Positions 1 through 8,863 are shown, counted from the first letter of the stretch. The stretch: 64,000 nucleotides of DNA from Collimonas fungivorans Ter331 (GCF_000221045.1 NC_015856.1:4945424-5009423); one strand, 5' to 3'. The notes: generated from the sequence alone by a model not told the origin. Numbers and translations are program-made.

Positions 1-627
1 CAGCCAGCGCGAACCGATGTAGGCAAAGTCGGCCCCCATGGCCTGCGCCGCCAGGATCGCGTCGCCGGTGGCGATGGCGCCCGACAAGGCGATCGTTCCC
101 TTGAAAAATTTACGCACTTCCCCCACCAGCGCAAACGGCGACAACGGTCCGGCATGGCCGCCGGCGCCCGCCGCCACCAGGATCAGACCGTCGACGCCAG
201 CTTCCAGCGCCTTTTGCGCGTGGCGGATCGAGATCACGTCATGCAGCACGATGCCGCCGTAACCGTGGATCGCATCCATCATTTCCGGCGGCGGCGCGCG
301 CAGGCTGGAGATGATGATAGGCACCTTGTGCTTGACGCAGACCGCAACGTCGTGCGCCAAGCGGTCGTTCGATTGGTGGACGATCTGGTTGACTGCGATC
401 GGCCCCACTTTGGCATTCGGGTGTTCCGCCTGGTAGGCAGCCAGCTCGGCTTGCAGGTCAGTCAGCCAGACATCCAACAGCTCCGCCGGCCGCGCGTTCA
501 GGGCCGGGAACGAACCAACGATGCCAGCCTTGCATTGCGCGGCCACCAAGGCCGGGCCGCTGGCGATGAACATCGGCGAACCGATGACGGGAAGGCTCAG
601 GTTTTGCAACGCAGCTGGCAGTGCCAT
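1..627 (-). CDS. nitronate monooxygenase / FMN-dependent oxidoreductase (5' part)
   Basis: Reading leftward from ATG at 627, the frame stays open to the window edge, so the C-terminal part is missing (209 codons seen). The protein begins MALPAALQNLSLPVIGSPMF and contains the TIM-barrel FMN-binding signatures of the 2-nitropropane dioxygenase family: the early GSPMF loop, IAVNQIVHQSND, a VLHDVISIRHAQKALEAG stretch, and the phosphate-binding GLILVAAGAGGHAG segment followed by GAIATGDAILAAQAMGADFAYIGSRW. Such enzymes oxidise alkyl nitronates or act as FMN-dependent enoyl reductases; the substrate cannot be told from sequence. It is read away from the neighbouring MBL gene's 3' end across a 133-bp gap with no clear signal. 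Confidence 0.88.
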   Translation of the reverse strand, partial: MALPAALQNLSLPVIGSPMFIASGPALVAAQCKAGIVGSFPALNARPAELLDVWLTDLQAELAAYQAEHPNAKVGPIAVNQIVHQSNDRLAHDVAVCVKHKVPIIISSLRAPPPEMMDAIHGYGGIVLHDVISIRHAQKALEAGVDGLILVAAGAGGHAGPLSPFALVGEVRKFFKGTIALSGAIATGDAILAAQAMGADFAYIGSRWL

Positions 628-760
628 AACGACCTCAGGTAGTGGATATCAAGAGTTTTGATTATAGGGAGAAAACGCCAATAAAAAGTACGATCGTGCT
701 AGATTTTGTCCTCTAAAACCCGGTGCTAGTCTTGGCTGCTCATTACTTGTCCATGCCGAT

Positions 761-1678
761 TTAATGTCGGTTGCACAAGAAACCGTCGCGTATTTCAGCC
801 GCCCCGGCGCGCACCAGCTGCGCCACCGTCCATGCGCTCAGGTCGGCCTCGCTGAGCTGCAGGTGGCGCTGGTTGGCGACCGCCACCAGCGGCAGGCCGG
901 TCAATATCTGCTGCACTTCGGTCAATTTGATGCGTTGCCGTTCCAGCAGCAGGAATTTCAGCAGCACCTTGATGGCGTTCTGCGCGTTGCGCCGCGGATC
1001 GGCGGCGAGGTAGTCAAGGCGCGAGAACGCCGTATCGAGCGCTGCGGCGACGCCGCTGAACGGGCCGCCATGGCCGGGAATCACCAGCCGCACATCCAGG
1101 CTGGCAATCAGTTCCAGCGTCGCCCGCTCTTCGGCAAAACCCGATGCGCCGTCCAGCTCCGGAAAAATCACGCCGAAGCCGTTTTCCCACAAGGCGTCGG
1201 CGGAAATCAGGATGCCCTGCTCCTGGCAGTAAAAAATCAGGGAATGCGGATCGTGGCCGGCCGCCGCCAGCACTTCCCACTCCAGGTCGCCCAGCGTCAG
1301 CAGGTCGCCGGCTTGCAGGGTGGCGTCGAAACCGAAAGGTTCGCATTGCTGGCCGGTGCCGCTGTAGCTGAGCGCATCCCTGTCCCATGCGCGCACCTGT
1401 TCGGCTTGCGCCGCCGGAATCGCGGTATGGCAGCCATATGCCTGCTGCAAGGCAGCGTTGCCGCCGCAATGGTCGGAATGCAGGTGGGTGTTCAGCAAAC
1501 GGTCCAGCGGCCGCCCCTGCAAGCCATGCGCCACCAGCGCCACGGTTTGCGCCGCATGGCTCAGGTAGCCGCTGTCGACCAGCGCCGTCTGCTCGCGGCC
1601 CAGGAACAGGATATTGTTGGAGGACAGCCAGCCGCGCTCCAGCACGCGCATGGTCGACGGCAATTGCAGGGCCGTCAT
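761..1678 (-). CDS. MBL-fold metallo-hydrolase
   Basis: This 305-residue metallo-beta-lactamase-fold hydrolase has the zinc motif H65-x-H67-x-D69-H70 (THLHSDHCGG). A later AGHDPHSL histidine, the SADALW aspartate and a terminal IPGHGGPF histidine are also present, so both metal sites look intact. The family includes glyoxalase II, thioesterases and lactonases; the substrate is not predictable. Its ATG overlaps the TGA of the upstream DUF1289 gene in an ATGA arrangement, so the two are translationally coupled. No signal peptide is visible, so it is probably cytoplasmic. Confidence 0.85.
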   Translation of the reverse strand: MTALQLPSTMRVLERGWLSSNNILFLGREQTALVDSGYLSHAAQTVALVAHGLQGRPLDRLLNTHLHSDHCGGNAALQQAYGCHTAIPAAQAEQVRAWDRDALSYSGTGQQCEPFGFDATLQAGDLLTLGDLEWEVLAAAGHDPHSLIFYCQEQGILISADALWENGFGVIFPELDGASGFAEERATLELIASLDVRLVIPGHGGPFSGVAAALDTAFSRLDYLAADPRRNAQNAIKVLLKFLLLERQRIKLTEVQQILTGLPLVAVANQRHLQLSEADLSAWTVAQLVRAGAAEIRDGFLCNRH

Positions 1679-1896
1679 GCCAGCTCCCGGCGTAACGCGA
1701 TCTGTTGCCAGATGCTGCGCTTCTGCTCATCGCTGGCGCAGCTCCATGCGGCAATTTCATCCAGCGTGCGCAGGCAGCCGTCGCACAGGCCGCTGGCCGT
1801 GTTCATCACGCACACATTGATGCAGGGCGACGCGCTGTAATCCTGGCCGGGGCCGTCGTTGGCGCTGGCGGCCGGCTTGATTTGCTTGTTTTCCAC
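1675..1896 (-). CDS. DUF1289 family small cysteine-rich protein
   Basis: A GTG at 1896 gives a 73-residue protein whose core SPCINVCVMN...GLCDGCLRTLDEIAAW matches the DUF1289 family, with four cysteines likely to bind metal. The frame is open farther upstream to 2022, but that extension would run across the creB promoter and into creB, so the internal GTG is preferred. It ends in a 4-bp ATGA overlap with the MBL hydrolase. The gene is divergent from creB. Function of the family is unknown. Confidence 0.72.
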   Translation of the reverse strand: MENKQIKPAASANDGPGQDYSASPCINVCVMNTASGLCDGCLRTLDEIAAWSCASDEQKRSIWQQIALRRELA

Positions 1897-1934
1897 GTTG
1901 TCTCGAAATATTCTGTTGTTCTTTCCCTTAATCC

Positions 1935-1940
1935 TATAAT
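1935..1940 (+). promoter_or_regulatory. -10 element (TATAAT) of the creBC promoter
   Basis: A perfect TATAAT lies 20-40 bp upstream of the possible creB starts. No good -35 box is seen at 16-18 bp; TTCTGT at 1911-1916 is the closest and matches poorly, which would suit an activator-dependent promoter. The predicted leader is very short. Confidence 0.45.
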
Positions 1941-1975
1941 ACGCGACACCACTGCTCTCCATGGCGACCACCCGC

Positions 1976-2692
1976 ATGCTCAATATTCTACTGGCTGAAG
2001 ACGAAAGCGCGATTGCCGACACGGTGATCTATGCGCTCGGCAGCGAAGGCTTCCAGGTGCAGCACTGCCTGCTCGGCAGCGCCGCCCTGCAACAGGCGCG
2101 CAGCGGGCAATTCGACCTGGCGGTGCTGGACGTCGGCCTGCCGGACATGAGCGGTTTCGACGTCTGCCGCGAGCTGCGCAAGTTTTCTTCGCTGCCGGTG
2201 ATTTTCCTGACCGCGCGCGGCAGCGAGATCGACCGCCTGATCGGCCTCGAAATCGGCGCCGACGACTACATGGTAAAACCTTTCTCGCCACGCGAACTGG
2301 CGGCTCGCATCCGGGTCGTGCTGCGGCGCCTGAACCAAACGCCGGCTGCCGATGCGAGCGCATCGCCACCAACCGTACTGGGTGAATTCGAGCTGGACCA
2401 GGCCGGCATGCGCATCCGCTATGCCGGCCAGGTTCTGCTGCTGACGCGCTACGAATACCTGCTGCTGAACATGCTGCTGAGCCGGCCGGGCGGCATCTTC
2501 ACCCGCCACCAGCTGATGGATTCGATCTGGCATGACGCTCCGGACAGCACCGACCGCACCGTCGACACTCACGTCAAGACCTTGCGCATCAAGCTGAAAG
2601 CCGTTGCACCGGCCGCCGATCCGATCCACACCCATCGCGGCCTCGGTTATTCGATCGAACTGGCGCCGAACGGCAAGCAGGCGCCGACGTGA
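1976..2692 (+). CDS. creB: two-component response regulator CreB
   Basis: OmpR/PhoB-class regulator, about 238 residues. The receiver has the acidic pair in AEDES, the phospho-acceptor in LAVLDVGLPDMSG, T in LTARGSE and K in YMVKPFSPRE. The C-terminal winged helix contains LTRYEYLLLNMLLSRPGGIFTRHQLMDSIW and TDRTVDTHVKTLRIKLKA. These blocks match remembered E. coli CreB closely (GLPDxSGF, FSPRE, DRTVDTHxKTLR, THRGxGYS). The start at 1976 (MLNILLAEDE) fits the family; ATG at 1961 is the alternative, and neither has a clear ribosome-binding site. It ends in a GTGA overlap with creC. Confidence 0.9.
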   Translation: MLNILLAEDESAIADTVIYALGSEGFQVQHCLLGSAALQQARSGQFDLAVLDVGLPDMSGFDVCRELRKFSSLPVIFLTARGSEIDRLIGLEIGADDYMVKPFSPRELAARIRVVLRRLNQTPAADASASPPTVLGEFELDQAGMRIRYAGQVLLLTRYEYLLLNMLLSRPGGIFTRHQLMDSIWHDAPDSTDRTVDTHVKTLRIKLKAVAPAADPIHTHRGLGYSIELAPNGKQAPT

Positions 2693-4128
2693 AACTCGGC
2701 ATCCGCATCCTGCTCGGTTATTTCCTGATCGTCGGCCTGGCCGGCGTGTTTATCCAGCGCGTATTCCTGGCGGAAGTGAAACCGGCGGTGCGGCAGGCGA
2801 TGGAAGATACGCTGGTCGACACCGCCAATATCCTGGCCGAGCTAGCGGCCGACGACATGAAACAGAATCGTATCGCCGACGGCAATTTCGCCAGCCGGGT
2901 GCGCGAATACGCCCATCGCGACATCAATGCAAAAATCTGGAGCTTCCGCAAGACCACGCTGGATTACCGCATCTACGTCACCGATTTGAAAGGCATCGTG
3001 CAGTTCGACTCGACCGGGCGCGCAGTCGGCCAGGACTACTCGCGCCGCAACGACGTCTACCTGACCCTGCAAGGCAATTACGGCGTGCGCTCGACGCGCG
3101 ACGTCGACAGCGACGAGCGCAGCACCGTCATGCACGTCGCCGCCCCCATCATCGACAGCGGCAAGATGATAGGCGTGCTGACCGTCGCCAAACCGAACAA
3201 CACCTTGCAGCCAGCGATCTCCCAAAGCGAAAGGACCATCCTGCGCTGGGGCGCCTTGTTGCTGGTGCTGTCGCTGGCGGTCGGACTGGCGGTCACCCTG
3301 TGGATCAGCCGCTCGCTGGGCGCACTGCAGCGCTACGCCCGCGCCGTCACCGCCGGCGAACGGGCGCAGCCGCCCACCAAGGGCGCCAGCGAAATCGTCG
3401 AACTAGGGCGGGCGCTGGAGTCGATGCGGCAGAGGCTGGAAGGCAAACAATACGTCGAACACTATATCCATAGCCTGACGCATGAAATGAAAAGCCCGCT
3501 GGCAGCGATCCGCGGCGCGGCCGAGCTGCTGGATGAAGACCTGCCGGCAGCCGAACAGCGCCGTTTTGCCCACAACATCCGCGGCCAGTCGCAGCGGCTG
3601 TCGGAGCTGATCGAAAAGATGCTGGCGCTGGCGGCGATCGAACACCGGCAGGCGCTGGAAAACATCGTCGCCATCGATCTCGGGCAATTGCTGGCGGAAG
3701 TCATTGCACTGCTGGAGCCGCGCCTGCAGCAGGCTAAAGTGACGGTGCAGGTCGCCAATGCGCCTGAGCTTCCGCAAATCCGCGGCGAGGTATTCCTGCT
3801 GCGCCAGGCCTTGCTCAACCTGCTTGAGAACGCCATCGACTTTTCGCCGGCCGGCGGTGCGATCACGATACAAGCCGATAGCAGCGTCGCCGGCGTCGTC
3901 ACGCTCGCAGTCGCCGATAACGGTCCCGGCATCCCGGACTATGCGCTAGGGCGCGTATTCGAACGCTTTTATTCGCTGCCGCGTCCTGCCAGCAATGAGA
4001 AAAGCACCGGCCTCGGACTGTGTTTCGTGCAGCAGGTGGCGCAACTCCATCACGGCCAGATTATCTTGCACAACCGCGGCGCCGGCGGCGCCGAAGCGCG
4101 GCTGACGCTGCCGCTTGAGCCGACCTAG
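2689..4128 (+). CDS. creC: two-component sensor histidine kinase CreC
   Basis: GTG start overlapping the creB stop. The 479 residues are near the E. coli CreC length. Transmembrane segments lie at about 5-27 and 187-207, enclosing a periplasmic sensor with YRIYVTDLKGIVQFDSTG and AVGQDYSRRNDVYLTLQG, both strongly CreC-like. Then come a HAMP-like linker, the H-box SLTHEMKSPLAAIRG with His265, an N-box NLLENAIDFSPAGG, and ATP-lid motifs DNGPGIPDYALGRVFERFYSLPR (shown in parts) and STGLGLCFV. It is an inner-membrane kinase expected to phosphorylate CreB. Confidence 0.92.
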   Translation: MKLGIRILLGYFLIVGLAGVFIQRVFLAEVKPAVRQAMEDTLVDTANILAELAADDMKQNRIADGNFASRVREYAHRDINAKIWSFRKTTLDYRIYVTDLKGIVQFDSTGRAVGQDYSRRNDVYLTLQGNYGVRSTRDVDSDERSTVMHVAAPIIDSGKMIGVLTVAKPNNTLQPAISQSERTILRWGALLLVLSLAVGLAVTLWISRSLGALQRYARAVTAGERAQPPTKGASEIVELGRALESMRQRLEGKQYVEHYIHSLTHEMKSPLAAIRGAAELLDEDLPAAEQRRFAHNIRGQSQRLSELIEKMLALAAIEHRQALENIVAIDLGQLLAEVIALLEPRLQQAKVTVQVANAPELPQIRGEVFLLRQALLNLLENAIDFSPAGGAITIQADSSVAGVVTLAVADNGPGIPDYALGRVFERFYSLPRPASNEKSTGLGLCFVQQVAQLHHGQIILHNRGAGGAEARLTLPLEPT

Positions 4129-4134
4129 GGCAAC

Positions 4135-4150
4135 TTCACATTCGCTTCAC
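4135..4150 (+). promoter_or_regulatory. cre-tag (CreB binding site) upstream of creD
   Basis: The sequence TTCACATTCGCTTCAC is an exact TTCAC-N6-TTCAC direct repeat, the known CreB recognition tag of enterobacteria. It lies 7 bp after creC and 108 bp before creD. A second, degenerate copy (TTCAC at 4190-4194, spacer of six, TTCTT at 4201-4205) follows. This predicts CreB~P-dependent transcription of creD separate from creBC. Confidence 0.8.
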
Positions 4151-4257
4151 AGTCCCCTCCTATTGACGCCGCATAGCCGCCGTCATCGATTCACATACTC
4201 TTCTTACACTGGAATTTACCGTGACGCCCTGTCACTTTGCCCAGACCGAGAGAGACC

Positions 4258-5589
4258 ATGAACCGACCCCTGATATTCAAATTACTGGCCATTGCTTCCC
4301 TGACCTTGCTGATCCTGATTCCGCTTGGCCTGATCCGCGACACCGTGCAGGACCGGCTGCGCTATCGCCTGGAAGCGGTGGCGTCGATTGCCGCCAGTTA
4401 TGCCGGCAACCAGACCGTCACCGGGCCAATCCTGGTGGTGCCATACAAAATCAAGATCGACGAACTGACCGGCCAGGATGGCAATGGAAAAAAAACCTAC
4501 AGCAGCCGGATCGAGGACCGGGAATATCTGTTTTTCCCGAAAGATCTGCAGATGCAAGGCAAGCTGCTGCCGACTGAACGCTATCGCGGCTTGCACAAAG
4601 TGCTCGTGTATGAGTTGCAAGGCCATTTCGGCGGCCGCATCGACTATCAGTTGCCATCGGCAGAACAACTGGTTTCCGACAAGATAACCTTGCTGCCGCC
4701 CTACCTGGCAATCGGCATCAGCGATGTGCGCGGCCTGATCGGTTCACCGTCAATCAAAACCGGGACGCAGCAGCTGGTGCTAGAACAAGGCGCCGGCAGT
4801 TTCGGCAAAGGCATGCATGCCGCCTTGCCGCCAACCAGCCTGGCCGGAAGCGGCGGCCTGGATTTTTCACTCGACCTCGCCCTGGCCGGCACCGAAAGCC
4901 TGGCCGTCACGCCGATCGGCGACAACAACCGCATCGAGCTGACATCCAGCTGGCCGCATCCGCAGTTCGGCGGCAGCTTTTTACCGCGCGTCCGCAATAT
5001 CACCGAAAACGGCTTCCACGCTGTCTGGGAAGTATCATCGCTGGCCTCCAATGCGCAACGCGAGCTGCGCAACAGCAAAGACGGCAAAGCGGCAATAGAA
5101 AGCCTGCAGATCCAGCTGGCGGAGCCAGTGAATATTTATTCCCAGGCGGATCGCGCGACCAAATACGGCCTGCTGTTCGTTCTGCTGACCTTTGTCGGTT
5201 TCTTCATTTTCGAAACGATCAAGCAACTGCCGATCCATCCGATCCAGTACTTGCTGGTCGGCTTGGGACTGGCGATATTCTTCCTGCTGCTGGTCAGCCT
5301 GTCCGAGCACATCGCCTTCTGGATCGCCTACCTGGTCGCCAGCGCTGCCTGTATCGGCCTGCTGGGGTTTTACCTGTCACAGGTCCTGCGCAGCTTGCGC
5401 CGCGGCCTCGGTTTCGGCGCCATGCTGACGCTGCTGTACGGCACGCTGTATGGCCTGCTGATTTCGGAAGACAATGCACTGCTGCTGGGCAGCCTGATGC
5501 TGTTCGTGATCCTGGCGATCATCATGATCGTGACCCGCAAGATCGACTGGTATCAGACATCAGCGTTGAAAATCGCGCAAGGCAATTAA
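4258..5589 (+). CDS. creD: inner membrane protein CreD
   Basis: ATG at 4258 follows a GAGAGA ribosome-binding site and gives 443 residues, close to E. coli CreD (450). One N-terminal transmembrane helix (about residues 6-24) is followed by a large periplasmic domain starting ASYAGNQTVTGPILVVPY, a CreD hallmark. Five to six C-terminal helices occupy roughly residues 300-435. CreD is the most strongly CreBC-induced gene in enterics; its loss alters envelope integrity and colicin/beta-lactam responses, but its biochemical role is unknown. It is preceded by a cre-tag. creA is not in this cluster. Confidence 0.9.
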   Translation: MNRPLIFKLLAIASLTLLILIPLGLIRDTVQDRLRYRLEAVASIAASYAGNQTVTGPILVVPYKIKIDELTGQDGNGKKTYSSRIEDREYLFFPKDLQMQGKLLPTERYRGLHKVLVYELQGHFGGRIDYQLPSAEQLVSDKITLLPPYLAIGISDVRGLIGSPSIKTGTQQLVLEQGAGSFGKGMHAALPPTSLAGSGGLDFSLDLALAGTESLAVTPIGDNNRIELTSSWPHPQFGGSFLPRVRNITENGFHAVWEVSSLASNAQRELRNSKDGKAAIESLQIQLAEPVNIYSQADRATKYGLLFVLLTFVGFFIFETIKQLPIHPIQYLLVGLGLAIFFLLLVSLSEHIAFWIAYLVASAACIGLLGFYLSQVLRSLRRGLGFGAMLTLLYGTLYGLLISEDNALLLGSLMLFVILAIIMIVTRKIDWYQTSALKIAQGN

Positions 5590-5606
5590 GTGGCTAAGTA
5601 GCGCCC

Positions 5607-5636
5607 GGGCCTGGTCAATCTGATTCGATCAGGCCC
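5607..5636. terminator. hairpin between convergent creD and ybaK-like gene
   Basis: GGGCCTGGTC at 5607-5616 pairs with GATCAGGCCC at 5627-5636 with one G-T wobble and a 10-nt loop. It overlaps the last codons of the minus-strand gene and has no T-run, so it may only attenuate readthrough from either side. Confidence 0.35.
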
Positions 5637-6111
5637 TCAGCGCAACATCGGCAACCGGCGCCGCGGTCATAGCCACCAGCTGCTGCGGCGTCAGGTTGAA
5701 TACCGCATGCGGATGCCCCGCCGCCGCCCAGACGCTGTTCAATTCCAGCAAGTCCTCATCGATCAGCATCACCGTCTTGCCGACATGGCCGATAGGGCAA
5801 ACGCCGCCGATGGCGTAGCCGATGCGCTCCTTGACGAAGCGTGCATCCGCCTTGCCAAGCGGACCGACCAGCGCCGCCACCTTGGCTTCATCGACGCGGT
5901 TGCTGCCGCTGGCGACCACCATCACGGCGGCATCATCGAGCAAACGCCGGAACACGATCGACTTGGCGATCTCGGCGACGCTGCAGCCCAGTCCCGCAGC
6001 CGCCTCGGCTGAAGTCTTGCCGGTTTCGGGCAGCATCACGACCTGCTTGTCGTGTCCCATGGCCGCCAGCAGGTCGGCCACGCGTTGGGCGCTGTCGGGG
6101 AGTGTATTCAT
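5629..6111 (-). CDS. YbaK/aminoacyl-tRNA deacylase-domain protein
   Basis: A 160-residue single-domain protein of the YbaK/ProX-like editing family. The signature segments are AEIAKSIVFRR, VVASGSNRVDEAKVA, FVKERIGYAIGGVCPIGH and the C-terminal AGHPHAVFNLTPQQLVAMT. Such stand-alone domains hydrolyse mischarged tRNA (Ala-tRNA(Pro) or Cys-tRNA(Pro) types); the GGVCPIGH motif places it in the broad YbaK superfamily without fixing the subtype. The gene is monocistronic, convergent with creD. Confidence 0.85.
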   Translation of the reverse strand: MNTLPDSAQRVADLLAAMGHDKQVVMLPETGKTSAEAAAGLGCSVAEIAKSIVFRRLLDDAAVMVVASGSNRVDEAKVAALVGPLGKADARFVKERIGYAIGGVCPIGHVGKTVMLIDEDLLELNSVWAAAGHPHAVFNLTPQQLVAMTAAPVADVALRA

Positions 6112-6171
6112 TCGAATTTCATTTCATTTCATTGACAATTTTCAGACTCAAATGCGACAGCCGCAAGCAGT

Positions 6172-6963
6172 TTACTTGGCGGCGTCGAAATATTGAGCAT
6201 GGAGTTTATCGTAGCTGCCGTCAGCCTTGATCGCAGCCAGGCCTTGGTTGATTTTTCCCAGCAACGCCGCGTCGCCCTTCTTCACCGCAATACCAAAAAA
6301 CTCTTTCGGGAAATTATCGTCAGTCACCATCCGGATGCCCTTGCCCTGGTTATTGGCCAGGTAATGCACCACCGCACCCTTGTCGGCGATGACGGCGCTG
6401 ACGCCGCCGGTTTCCAGTTCTTTCAAGGCCAGCGGGCTGGATTCGAAGCGCTTGATGCTGGCATTGTTGTCGCCCGCCAGTTTCTGCATGATTTCATCGC
6501 CGGTCGAACCTTGCAGGACGCCGACCGTCAGCGGCTTGAGATCGGGAATCTTCTGGATTTTCGAATCGAGCGGCACGACGATGACCTGGCCCGCTTCAAA
6601 ATACGGATCCGAAAAATCGACGGTCAGCTTGCGCTTCTCGGTGATCGTCAGGCCTGACATGATGATGTCGCGGTCGCCATTCGCCAGCGCGCTGAAAATG
6701 CCGTCGAACGGGGTATTGACGAATTTGACTTTCATGCCTTCTTTTGCCGCGATCGCTTTCATCACATCGATATCGAAGCCTACCAACTCCTTGTTCTCAT
6801 TCTCGGATTCGAAAGGCGCGTAGGTAGCGCCGGTGCCGACCACGTACTCTTTCAGCTCCGCGTTGGCTGCCGGCTTGTCTTCATGCTTGCCGCATGCGCT
6901 TAGTCCGCTCAGGGCCAATACGGCGAGCATCAGGGAGGCGGTCTTGATTACGGTGCGTTTCAT
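6172..6963 (-). CDS. amino-acid ABC transporter substrate-binding lipoprotein
   Basis: A 263-residue periplasmic binding protein of the SBP_bac_3 (polar/basic amino acid) family. It has a lipoprotein signal with lipobox LSAC at Cys24, then GTGATYAPFE, FDIDVMKAIAAKEG, FDGIFSALANGDRDIIMSGLT, TVDFSDPYFEAGQ and a C-terminal FGIAVKKGD...INQGLAAIKADGSYDKL. No permease or ATPase genes are adjacent, so it is an orphan that must use a transporter encoded elsewhere or act as a sensor. The spacing to mvaB (38 bp) allows cotranscription. Confidence 0.88.
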   Translation of the reverse strand: MKRTVIKTASLMLAVLALSGLSACGKHEDKPAANAELKEYVVGTGATYAPFESENENKELVGFDIDVMKAIAAKEGMKVKFVNTPFDGIFSALANGDRDIIMSGLTITEKRKLTVDFSDPYFEAGQVIVVPLDSKIQKIPDLKPLTVGVLQGSTGDEIMQKLAGDNNASIKRFESSPLALKELETGGVSAVIADKGAVVHYLANNQGKGIRMVTDDNFPKEFFGIAVKKGDAALLGKINQGLAAIKADGSYDKLHAQYFDAAK

Positions 6964-7001
6964 ATAACTTCCATTTCCTGTTGATGAGCTGACGATATTT
7001 C

Positions 7002-7910
7002 TTAAGCGATGCGTTTTGCCGCAATGGCATTACCGGCCCGGCTGACCGCCTTGCGGCCCAGGTGCGCCGAAATGAACTGGCCGGCGTCGACCACTGCATC
7101 GAGATCGATGCCGGTCTCGATGCCGAGACCCTGCATCAGGTACAGCACGTCTTCCGACGACACATTGCCGGTCGCGCCCTTGGCGTACGGGCAGCCGCCC
7201 AGGCCGGCGACCGACGAGTGATAGATCGAAATGCCGACTTCCAGGCTGGCGTAGATATTCGCCAGCGCCTGGCCGTAGGTGTCGTGGAAATGGCCGGACA
7301 GGCGCTCGATCGGGAATTCCTGCACCAGCCTTTGCATCACGGCGTGGACCTTGTTCGGGGTGGCGACGCCGATGGTGTCGGCGATATCGATTTCGTCGCA
7401 GCCGAGGTCGCGCAGGCGATGCAGCACGTCGACCACCGAAGCTATGCCGACTTCGCCCTGGTACGGACAACCGAAGGCGCAGCTGATGCTGCCGCGCAGT
7501 CGCTTGCCTTCCTGCTTGGCGACTTGCGCGACTTCGCGGAAGCGTTCTATCGATTCGGCGATCGAGCAGTTGATGTTCTTTTGCGAAAACGCTTCCGACG
7601 CCGCGCCAAAGATCACCATCTCGTCGGCCCCGGCCGCAAGCGCGGCTTCCAGGCCTTTCATGTTCGGCACCAGGGCCGAATAGACGACGCCCGGCTTGCG
7701 CTGGATGGCGGCCATTACTTCGCTCGATGTCGCCATCTGCGGCACCCATTTCGGCGAGACGAAGGAAGCGGCCTCGATATTGACGAAGCCGGCCTTGGTG
7801 AGCTGGTCGACCAGCGCAATCTTGACGTCGGCCGGAATCGTTTCTTTCTCGTTTTGCAGGCCGTCGCGCGGGCCGACTTCAACGATTTTTACCTTGCTGG
7901 GGAATGTCAT
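7002..7910 (-). CDS. mvaB: hydroxymethylglutaryl-CoA lyase
   Basis: Splits HMG-CoA into acetyl-CoA and acetoacetate, the last leucine-specific step. The 302 residues start at ATG 7910 with a GAGAGG site; a TTG five codons upstream is rejected. Motifs: KIVEVGPRDGLQNE (active-site Arg and Asp), metal-binding SGHFHDTYGQ, and the HMGL signature GGCPYAKGATGNVSSED with the catalytic cysteine. It lies 11 bp after ghrA and continues the leucine-catabolic set whose carboxylase subunit gene (mccA) is just upstream of ghrA. Confidence 0.95.
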   Translation of the reverse strand: MTFPSKVKIVEVGPRDGLQNEKETIPADVKIALVDQLTKAGFVNIEAASFVSPKWVPQMATSSEVMAAIQRKPGVVYSALVPNMKGLEAALAAGADEMVIFGAASEAFSQKNINCSIAESIERFREVAQVAKQEGKRLRGSISCAFGCPYQGEVGIASVVDVLHRLRDLGCDEIDIADTIGVATPNKVHAVMQRLVQEFPIERLSGHFHDTYGQALANIYASLEVGISIYHSSVAGLGGCPYAKGATGNVSSEDVLYLMQGLGIETGIDLDAVVDAGQFISAHLGRKAVSRAGNAIAAKRIA

Positions 7911-7921
7911 GTCATCACCTC

Positions 7922-8863
7922 TCAATAACCTTTGCTGCGGTCGACTACGCCGTTCACGCTGTCGCCCTGTTCCAGCGCATGGATCTTGTCGCGGATCTGC
8001 AGGATGGTGTCCTGGTGCAGCGACAATGCTGAGACATGCGGCGTGATGCTGATGCGCGGTTCTTGCCAGAACGGATGGTCCGGCGCCAGCGGTTCATGTT
8101 CGAACACGTCCAACGTCGCCCCCGCGATCTGCCCTTCCCGCACCGCCGCCAGCAGGTCGCCTTCGACCACGTGGCCGCCACGGGCGACGTTGACCAGGTA
8201 TGCGCCGTCCTCGCCCTTTTGCAGTTTCTGCAGATTCTGGCGATTGACTATGCCGCGCGTGGATTCAGTCAGGGGCAAGATGCATACCAACACCCGCGAA
8301 GCGCGCAAGAAGGTGTCGAGCCCTTCGTCGCCGGCGTAGCAGGACACGCCTGGAAAATCTTTCGGGCTGCGGCTCCAGCCGTTCAGCGGGAAGCCGAAAT
8401 GCGCCAGCGATTCGGCGATGCGCGAACCGAGCACGCCGAGGCCGAGGATACCGATGCTGAAATCGCGTTTGTCGGGGGCCGGCAGCTGCTTCCATTCGCC
8501 GCGTGCGGCTTGCTCGCGGTATTTGTCGAAGCGGCGGAAATAGCCCAGGACTGCATGCGTTACGTATTCGGCCATCTGGATCGCCATGCCGCCGTCGTCG
8601 ATGCGGATCAGCGGCACGCTGGCGGGGATGGCGTCGCCTAGCTGCAGGATGGCGTCTACGCCGGCGCCGAGGTTGAAGATGGCTTTCAGGTCGCTGCGGC
8701 CGCGCAGCATGGCTGCGGGCGGGCGCCATACCAGGGCGTAGTCGGCTGGGGCGTTGTCGCCTTCTTGCCAGAAGCGGATATCGGCTTTGGGCAGGGCTGT
8801 GCTGAAGTCGGCCATCCAGCTTTCCAGGCCGCTGCCGGGGGGGACGTAGAACAGGAGTTTCAC
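7922..8863 (-). CDS. ghrA: glyoxylate/hydroxypyruvate reductase A
   Basis: A 313-residue D-2-hydroxyacid dehydrogenase. The N-terminal substrate lobe (FNLGAGVDAIL, IRIDDGGMAIQMAEYV) precedes the Rossmann motif GILGLGVLGSRIA. Catalytic residues are Arg in VNVARGGHVVE, Glu in LDVFEHEPL and His in ITPHVSA. These features match GhrA (YcdW), which reduces glyoxylate and hydroxypyruvate with NADPH. It is probably cotranscribed with mvaB, and it is separated from mccA by a foldback hairpin. Glyoxylate handling would fit with aceK in the same stretch, although this is inference. Confidence 0.88.
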   Translation of the reverse strand: MKLLFYVPPGSGLESWMADFSTALPKADIRFWQEGDNAPADYALVWRPPAAMLRGRSDLKAIFNLGAGVDAILQLGDAIPASVPLIRIDDGGMAIQMAEYVTHAVLGYFRRFDKYREQAARGEWKQLPAPDKRDFSIGILGLGVLGSRIAESLAHFGFPLNGWSRSPKDFPGVSCYAGDEGLDTFLRASRVLVCILPLTESTRGIVNRQNLQKLQKGEDGAYLVNVARGGHVVEGDLLAAVREGQIAGATLDVFEHEPLAPDHPFWQEPRISITPHVSALSLHQDTILQIRDKIHALEQGDSVNGVVDRSKGY

